Below are positions 13,783-18,784 of a stretch of 18,784 nucleotides of DNA, one piece after another (position 1 is the first letter of the stretch; every line of letters starts with the position of its first letter). This DNA is from Cyanobacteria bacterium UBA11153 (GTDB lineage Bacteria; Cyanobacteriota; Cyanobacteriia; Cyanobacteriales; Coleofasciculaceae), in contig DOIX01000394.1 of the NCBI GenBank assembly GCA_003511885.1, forward strand, positions 1 through 18,784. Reading direction: 5' to 3'. The position numbers were made by a program, and so were the translations under genes. Below the pieces are notes generated by a model. It ran no database searches and was not told where the DNA came from. It was given only the letters and a program-made list of their open reading frames with translations.

Positions 13783-15858
13783 CTACGCTGCTGCGAGAAA
13801 ACCTTGATAGGCTATCTCTAGATTTCCTAATTCCTGAGTAACTTCTGTTTCTAATTGCTTTAATCTTGATAATTCTGCACCGTTATTAATTTCATAAGAT
13901 TCTTTTTGGGAGATTAAATTATCCAACTCTGCTTTGCGGTTTTTGATGTCATCATTCATCCTTTCCGTTACTTCTTTTTCATAGACTTCAAAACATTCTT
14001 TCACGGCATCATAAATTGGTTGCCATTGTTGTTGCGCTACTTGAGGTAAATATTTGACTAATTCTTTTTTGGCTGCTTTGACTAATTCTTTCCTAGCTTG
14101 ATCAGCTTGTACTACACCAATTCCTAAACCCAATAATGCTAGTCCTATTGGACCTAAAACAATTCCTGAAACTGCTGTAATCATTGCACCAACTCCCATG
14201 ACGGTAATGAAGTTAAGAACAATATTTTTCCAATCAAATCCTGCACCTGCCATAGCAACACCAGCAATATTTCCCCTGGCTAAGGAAAACAATCCTGCTG
14301 CCCATTTTGCCCAAGATGGGGAGTTATCTTCGTTAGTGGAACCCATGATGGGAGGTATTTTTTGTCCGGTTAATTTTTCGGTAATTTTGTCAGTTATTTT
14401 GGTATAAGATGCTCCGTAATTTGCGGCACTTTTAGATAACTGAAAAAAGGCACTATCCATTTCTTTCTCAGCGGTGAGACTCCAAGCGGCTAATTTATCG
14501 TTAACATAACGTTCAAAGGCTTCTCTCAATCCTGCTTCAAAGGCTTCTCTTCTGCCGGAACTTAAAAAGTCCATAAATCGCAAATCGGGTTGATATTGCA
14601 AGAAATCGGTTTCAAAGGTATTGCCTAAAGTTAAGACATAGTTACGGAATGAATCGGCAATTGTCCTGGCTTTACTATCCCGCACTGATTTAATTTCGTC
14701 TTTAAATCCTTGACAAATATCATTAAGTTTCTGGAATTCCGGATCTACTGAATTAATTCGTTGTTTTAATTGTTTCACATCTTCCTCTAATAAAGGAATG
14801 CGACGTTGAATTGCTTCTTTAACGCGGCTGTGACTTTGACGAGCAATTGTTCTCGCTTGGCGGAATTCAGAAATAGCTCTTTCTTTAGTTAAAAATGTGC
14901 TAAGTGCCCCTATAAATTCGGGAAACCCAGTTTTGTCTAGAGAGGCGGAGGGATTTTTGATGCGCAAGCGCAATGCTTTTAGTGCAGAAATTTCAAATAC
15001 TCTTTCTTCGTAGATATTGTAACCATCTAGATAACAATAGTCTGCTAAGTTAGATTGGAAAACTTTCCGCAGTCTATTTTCTGCGGCAGCGATTTCTTCA
15101 GGATCGTCGGGATCTATTAAACTTTCTTTAATTTGATCCCAAGCGTTAATTAAAAAGAATACACCTAAACCGCGCCCTTTAATATAGTTTTCTAGATAAC
15201 GTCTTTCAGCTAAAGTACAGGGTTGAGTTGCTCTCAAGACAAAGAGAATAGCATGACAATTATTGATATATCCGAGGGAAAGTTCGTTTCGGGCTTCCGT
15301 ATCGTTTAATCCGGGGCTATCGACAATTTCAATACCTTTTTCTAGTAAGGCTAAGGGATATTCGACAACGGCATAGTCAACGTTAGGGAAGGCTTGTTTC
15401 TTTTCTTTTTCCAGTCTCTTGGCTTCGGCAGGATCGATGGTATAACGTTGTTTGAAGCTTTTAAAGTCAATTACTTCTGGCAGGGTGCTATCGCAAAAGT
15501 ATACAGTTACTTTCTTTTCTGTACCGTAGCGTAATATTGTTAATATTGCTGTACAAGGATTTACATCTGATGGCAATAAGTTTTCGCCAATTAAGGCGTT
15601 GAGGAAGGTACTTTTACCTCTTTTCATGTCGCCTAATACAAGGAGGCGGAATACTCCTTGGCGCAAGTTGGTGCTGGCTTTGCTTAAATCTTCAATATCT
15701 CTAGATAAACCCAATTCTCCGGAAGCTTTTTTCCCTGCTGATTCGCTATTTTTCATGGTTTGTGCCATATTAGCGAGACAATTGGCTACTTGGGATCTAA
15801 CTCTGGCAACTCTGTCTAAGTCGTTGATGAAATTGTCTGTTTGGAGTTTGTAACTCAT
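13783..15858 (-). CDS. Bacterial dynamin-like protein, close BDLP homologue (tandem copy 2)
   Basis: The 691-residue product matches, as I recall it, the crystallised Nostoc punctiforme BDLP (about 693 residues) nearly along its full length. GTPase motifs are the P-loop GDMKRGKS (76-83, K82), switch I T103 in NPCTA, DSPG (180-183) and NAWD (238-241). Trunk helices flank a hydrophobic paddle at about 550-583, with ITAVSGIVLGPIGLALLGLG, which in BDLP inserts into the bilayer. BDLP self-assembles on lipid into tubes in a GTP-dependent way. The ATG at 15858 is preceded by AAAAGGTAA, and the N-terminus aligns with BDLP without a gap. It follows the other BDLP-like gene by 109 bases on the same strand, so co-expression and hetero-oligomer formation are plausible. 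Confidence 0.93.
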   Translation of the reverse strand: MSYKLQTDNFINDLDRVARVRSQVANCLANMAQTMKNSESAGKKASGELGLSRDIEDLSKASTNLRQGVFRLLVLGDMKRGKSTFLNALIGENLLPSDVNPCTAILTILRYGTEKKVTVYFCDSTLPEVIDFKSFKQRYTIDPAEAKRLEKEKKQAFPNVDYAVVEYPLALLEKGIEIVDSPGLNDTEARNELSLGYINNCHAILFVLRATQPCTLAERRYLENYIKGRGLGVFFLINAWDQIKESLIDPDDPEEIAAAENRLRKVFQSNLADYCYLDGYNIYEERVFEISALKALRLRIKNPSASLDKTGFPEFIGALSTFLTKERAISEFRQARTIARQSHSRVKEAIQRRIPLLEEDVKQLKQRINSVDPEFQKLNDICQGFKDEIKSVRDSKARTIADSFRNYVLTLGNTFETDFLQYQPDLRFMDFLSSGRREAFEAGLREAFERYVNDKLAAWSLTAEKEMDSAFFQLSKSAANYGASYTKITDKITEKLTGQKIPPIMGSTNEDNSPSWAKWAAGLFSLARGNIAGVAMAGAGFDWKNIVLNFITVMGVGAMITAVSGIVLGPIGLALLGLGIGVVQADQARKELVKAAKKELVKYLPQVAQQQWQPIYDAVKECFEVYEKEVTERMNDDIKNRKAELDNLISQKESYEINNGAELSRLKQLETEVTQELGNLEIAYQGFLAAA

Positions 15859-15899
15859 TTTATCTATTACCTTTTAACTTAAACGGGAAAATTGCCCTA

Positions 15900-15953
15900 T
15901 GAAAAAAAAACATACCCCACAAAAAAAAACACACCCTGCCCTAAAGAAAAAAC
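15900..15953 (-). other. Homopolymeric A/T tracts between the two dynamin genes
   Basis: Two A9 runs start at 15902 and 15921, about two helical turns apart, and an A6 follows at 15947. In the minus-strand transcript these become long U-runs downstream of the first dynamin gene. No strong GC stem precedes them, so this is not a canonical terminator. It could weaken readthrough, bend the DNA or promote slippage. Confidence 0.45.
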
Positions 15954-15967
15954 TTTTTCAGCAAACT

Positions 15968-18028
15968 CTAGATAGTGTTAACACTTAGGTAAGCGAACAA
16001 TGATTCGATACCACGGGATTCTGTTAATACATCTCCATCTAATTGCTTTAATCTTGCCAATTCATTTTCTTGGTTAATTTCGCGGGATTGTTTTTGCTCC
16101 ATCAGATTTTCTAATTCTGATTTGCGGGATTTGATATCATCATTAATGCGTTTATTTACTTCTCTTTCGTAGGCATCAAAACAATCCCTGACGGCTTGGT
16201 TTATCGGTTGCCATTGTTCCTGGGCTACTTGGGGGAGATATTTAGCAAATTCTTTCCTCGTGGTTTTAATTACTTCTTTTCTGATTTGATCCGTTTGAAC
16301 TGCACCTACTCCTACACTTAGTAACATTAAACCGATAGGTCCTGTAATTAATGTTATAGAAAATATCGAGAGAAAACTCCAGATCCCAAGTACAGCAACC
16401 CAGTTAACTAGGATATTCTGCCAATTAAACCCAGCACCAGCCAAGACTAAGCCAGCCACATTAGCAGATGCTAATGACATAAATCCCATTGCCCAACTTG
16501 CCCAAGAGGGGGAACTATCTTCTGAGTTAATTTTGGCAGTTGCATAAAGTTTTTGTCCAATTAACTTTTCATTAATCGATTCGGCTACTTGATTGTAGGT
16601 TGCACCATAACTAGCGGCACTTCTGGATAACTCAGAAAATCCCTCCTCCATTTCTCTTTGCGCTGTCAATTCCCATCCCGCTATTTTATCATTAAGATAT
16701 TGCTCGAATGCTTGCTTAAAAGCAGCATTAAATTCTTCCCTTCTGCCCTTTTGCAGGAAATCCCAAAAACCAATATCCGGCTGATAGCGAAGGAAATCTA
16801 ATTCAAAGGTATTTTCCAGTCCCAGTACAAATGTACGAAACGAATCTGCGATCGCGCGGGCTTTTTTATCTCGCATCCCGTGAATTTCATTTTGGAAAAT
16901 ATCTCGAATTTCCTGGAATTTTTGGAATTCTGGCTCAACAGAATCAATGCGCCGTTTTAATTCTTCTATATCTTCTTTCAGTAAGGGGATACGTCGTTGA
17001 ATTGCGTCATGGAGACGGGTATAAGTTTGTTGAGCAATTGTTTTAGCTTGCCGAATTTGAGCAACCGCTTTTTCTTGGGTTAAAAATTTATTCAGGGCTG
17101 TCATAAATTCGGTTAAACCTGTCCCTTCCAACCCATCTTCGGGATTTTTGAGTCGTCGCCGCAGGGCATTGAGAGAGGAAATCTCAAATACTCTTTCTTC
17201 ATAAATATTTTTTCCATCTACCTGACAATAATCTGTCAAGTTAGTTTGGAATACTTGACGGAGTGTATTCTCTGCTTCTGTCAATGCTTCTATATTATCT
17301 GGATCGATAATACCTTTTTTAATTTCATCCCAAGCATTGATCAGAAAGAAAACTGTTAATCCTCGCCCTTTGATATAGTTTTCCAGATACCGCTTTTCTT
17401 CCAGGGTACAAGGTTGGGTAGCGCGAAAAACAAAGAGGATGGCGTGGCAGTTATTAATATAGCTCAGAGATAATTCGTTACGGGATTCTGTATCATTTAA
17501 TCCGGGACTATCGACTATTTCAATCCCTTTTTCTAGTAAAGGTAGGGGATATTCTACTACCGCATAATCGACATCAGGAAAAGCTTGCTGCTTCAATTCT
17601 TCTAATTGCTTTGCTTCGTTAGCTTCGATGGTGTATTTGTCCTTGAATTTAGCAAAATCTAACTTTTCTGGTAATTTTCCTTCCTTAAAATAAACCGTAA
17701 CTTTCTTTTCTTTGCCATATCGTAAAATAGTCAGCAACGCCGTGCAGGGATTAACATCAGAAGGCAAAACGTTTTCCCCAATTAAAGCATTAAGAAAAGT
17801 ACTTTTACCTCGTTTTAGATCGCCTAATACCATCAACCTGAATACACCTTTTCGCAAATTTTCGCTAGCGATACTAATGTCTTCACATTCTCTTTCCATC
17901 CCTAACTTACCCGATGCTTCTGCCCCCTCTACTTCAGATTTACTGATAGTTTCAGCTATCTGACTCAGATGAGTAGCTACTTGATAGCGGGCTTGAGCAA
18001 ATCGATCTAAATCTCCGATCAAACTCAT
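15968..18028 (-). CDS. Bacterial dynamin-like protein, BDLP paralogue (tandem copy 1)
   Basis: The 686-residue product is colinear with the downstream dynamin and shares long near-identical blocks across the GTPase domain. Motifs, numbered from the ATG, are the P-loop GDLKRGKS (69-76), switch I T96 in NPCTA, DSPG (173-176) and NAWD (231-234). The paddle (about 542-577) diverges more, reading VAVLGIWSFLSIFSITLITGP, bulkier and less glycine-rich than in its partner. Both proteins look GTPase-competent. I chose the ATG at 18028; an in-frame GTG at 18058 would add ten residues, neither has a strong ribosome site, and the BDLP alignment falls between the two. A perfect palindrome AGTGTTAACACT (15974-15985) overlaps the last codons. 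The pairing recalls two-dynamin systems such as Campylobacter DLP1/DLP2, which act together. Confidence 0.92.
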   Translation of the reverse strand: MSLIGDLDRFAQARYQVATHLSQIAETISKSEVEGAEASGKLGMERECEDISIASENLRKGVFRLMVLGDLKRGKSTFLNALIGENVLPSDVNPCTALLTILRYGKEKKVTVYFKEGKLPEKLDFAKFKDKYTIEANEAKQLEELKQQAFPDVDYAVVEYPLPLLEKGIEIVDSPGLNDTESRNELSLSYINNCHAILFVFRATQPCTLEEKRYLENYIKGRGLTVFFLINAWDEIKKGIIDPDNIEALTEAENTLRQVFQTNLTDYCQVDGKNIYEERVFEISSLNALRRRLKNPEDGLEGTGLTEFMTALNKFLTQEKAVAQIRQAKTIAQQTYTRLHDAIQRRIPLLKEDIEELKRRIDSVEPEFQKFQEIRDIFQNEIHGMRDKKARAIADSFRTFVLGLENTFELDFLRYQPDIGFWDFLQKGRREEFNAAFKQAFEQYLNDKIAGWELTAQREMEEGFSELSRSAASYGATYNQVAESINEKLIGQKLYATAKINSEDSSPSWASWAMGFMSLASANVAGLVLAGAGFNWQNILVNWVAVLGIWSFLSIFSITLITGPIGLMLLSVGVGAVQTDQIRKEVIKTTRKEFAKYLPQVAQEQWQPINQAVRDCFDAYEREVNKRINDDIKSRKSELENLMEQKQSREINQENELARLKQLDGDVLTESRGIESLFAYLSVNTI

Positions 18029-18097
18029 ATCTTTACTCTGATAATTAACGATCTTCACTCGCTCTAGACGGAATATCAGTTAACGAATAAATCTGGC

Positions 18098-18119
18098 AAA
18101 AAAAGACCACCTTAGTCTT
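18098..18119 (-). terminator. Weak terminator-like hairpin with T-run
   Basis: Read on the minus strand, AAGAC (18119-18115) and GTCTT (18107-18103) form a 5-base stem around a 7-base loop. The stem runs straight into a T-run that ends at 18098. With only two G-C pairs it would be leaky. It lies between the small membrane protein gene and the first dynamin gene and could lower, rather than stop, transcription into the dynamins. Confidence 0.35.
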
Positions 18120-18135
18120 AAATATGCCAAAAATA

Positions 18136-18459
18136 TCAATCCTTATTGCGATCGCCTTCTAAAAAGATTTTGTATCCAATAAATCCAATAATACCCACAA
18201 TCGCGATGCCAGCAAGGATTGTACTAATTCGCACCACGACAATACCAGCAACCACAAAAGCAATAAACTTACCAAATAGCAGCAGTTTTCTGCCCCATTG
18301 TTGCAATTTACCTTCTGACTGTTCGTGCTTAACAGTTTGATACAAAGGAGGCCGATCGATTTCCGCCTCCAATTCCCGCAGGCGGAGGGCTTGCTCTCGC
18401 TTCTTGATATCTTCTTCTAGACGCTGTAAGTCACTGGCTCTATCACGAGGAGAATTCAT
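18136..18459 (-). CDS. Small coiled-coil membrane protein upstream of the dynamin pair
   Basis: I do not recognise this 107-residue protein as a named family. Residues about 8-34 are a highly charged helix likely to form a coiled coil. After a proline break (37-38) and a polar segment come two hydrophobic helices (about 60-76 and 79-100), then a short charged tail EGDRNKD. The layout predicts two membrane passes with both ends on the same side. The ATG at 18459 has GGAG seven bases upstream and sits 33 bases from a plausible promoter -10 box. A longer reading from the ATG at 18534 has no ribosome site and would start upstream of that promoter. It is followed by the dynamin pair on the same strand, so a role as membrane anchor or recruiter for the dynamins is possible but unproven. 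Confidence 0.7.
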   Translation of the reverse strand: MNSPRDRASDLQRLEEDIKKREQALRLRELEAEIDRPPLYQTVKHEQSEGKLQQWGRKLLLFGKFIAFVVAGIVVVRISTILAGIAIVGIIGFIGYKIFLEGDRNKD

Positions 18460-18492
18460 CGATTCACTCCATCTGGGACTGGAAAATACTAT

Positions 18493-18522
18493 TTTATATG
18501 AGTGGTAGCAACCGGCTGTGAA
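18493..18522 (-). promoter_or_regulatory. Candidate sigma70-type promoter for the small membrane protein / dynamin set
   Basis: On the minus strand, TTCACA (18522-18517) and TATAAA (18498-18493) are separated by 18 bases, and each matches consensus at five of six positions. The implied transcript start lies about 25 bases before the ATG at 18459, leaving room for the GGAG site. This also argues against the longer start at 18534. Confidence 0.45.
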
Positions 18523-18784
18523 AGCAACTCCCATTGGATAAGGATGACTCTAATGAGGTTAGAGGTAAGGGGTAAGAGTAGATATTCTTTTGGGAGCTGC
18601 ACCTTAGCTTACCGCTTTAACTAAACTTCTCTCACTTTAACCTTCAATCCTTGCGATCGCCCACTGTCAAGCGGCACGATCTTAAACTGGCAGAGACTCT
18701 CAAATCGATCGCACAGATCGTGATATAATATCCCAGATTCAGAACAGAGCAATACCATAAGGCTATCCACCAAACAGTGGACAA
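18523..18784. other. Terminal spacer, no gene supported
   Basis: The last 260 bases contain a HIP1 site (18653-18660), a small inverted repeat CGATC-GCACA-GATCG (18705-18719) and a plus-strand TATAAT at 18724-18729 without a good -35 at the usual distance. This could be the promoter region of a gene beyond the window edge. I see no ORF of note. Confidence 0.4.

Noticed and set aside
18460..18534. 25-residue N-terminal extension of the small membrane protein from the ATG at 18534
   Set aside because: It has no ribosome site, and the extension would overlap the likely promoter; the ATG at 18459 has GGAG at the right spacing.
9062..18736. A 17-base exact match (GTGATATAATATCCCAG) near 9063 and near 18720
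   Set aside because: One copy lies inside the coiled-coil protein gene, the flanks differ, and the sequence is AT-rich and partly promoter-like, so coincidence is the simplest reading.

Overview
The window looks like a chromosomal segment of a cyanobacterium, most likely a filamentous one. Four things support this. Seven perfect HIP1 octamers (GCGATCGC) are present, at 4962, 11435, 11601, 12399, 16848, 18148 and 18653. The short dispersed hairpin repeats are of the type common in cyanobacterial intergenic DNA. There is a phylloquinone-pathway thioesterase and a PaO/Tic55-type Rieske oxygenase. Two proteins closely resemble the Nostoc punctiforme bacterial dynamin-like protein (BDLP). There are no rRNA or tRNA genes, no CRISPR array and no intact insertion sequence.

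Left part (1-6573). The window opens inside a CHAT-domain (caspase-like) protease gene. A repeat-rich spacer follows, then a DHNA-CoA hydrolase (970-1377), a second repeat-rich spacer with a MITE-like hairpin element, and a convergent dynamin-like GTPase (1634-3313, minus). Divergent from that GTPase are a Rieske oxygenase (3444-4940) and an AAA ATPase fused to a PD-(D/E)XK nuclease-like domain (5023-6573), both on the plus strand.

Middle part (6616-11530, all minus). This is an accessory, defence-island-like block. It holds a two-gene unit (a small coiled-coil protein, then a STAND/NACHT-like NTPase), an ABC-type AAA ATPase of the OLD/AAA_21 kind with a doubtful overlapping 74-codon ORF, and a Uma2-family nuclease. 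The NTPase gene is visibly richer in A+T than its neighbours.

Right part (11828-18459, all minus). An SLC13-type permease with two RCK_C domains lies downstream of a three-gene set: a 107-residue coiled-coil membrane protein followed by two tandem full-length BDLP paralogues (686 and 691 residues). Both paralogues keep every visible GTPase motif. A plausible promoter precedes the small gene, and a weak terminator-like hairpin separates it from the first BDLP gene.

How the genes may work together. The window has three dynamin-family GTPases, one CHAT protease, three other P-loop NTPases and two predicted nuclease-like proteins, set among a few housekeeping genes. The best candidates for an under-described system are (a) the membrane protein plus tandem BDLP pair, which suggests a hetero-oligomeric membrane-remodelling machine, and (b) the coiled-coil plus STAND NTPase pair, which suggests a sensor/adaptor immune module. 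Both functions are inferred from domain content and gene order only.
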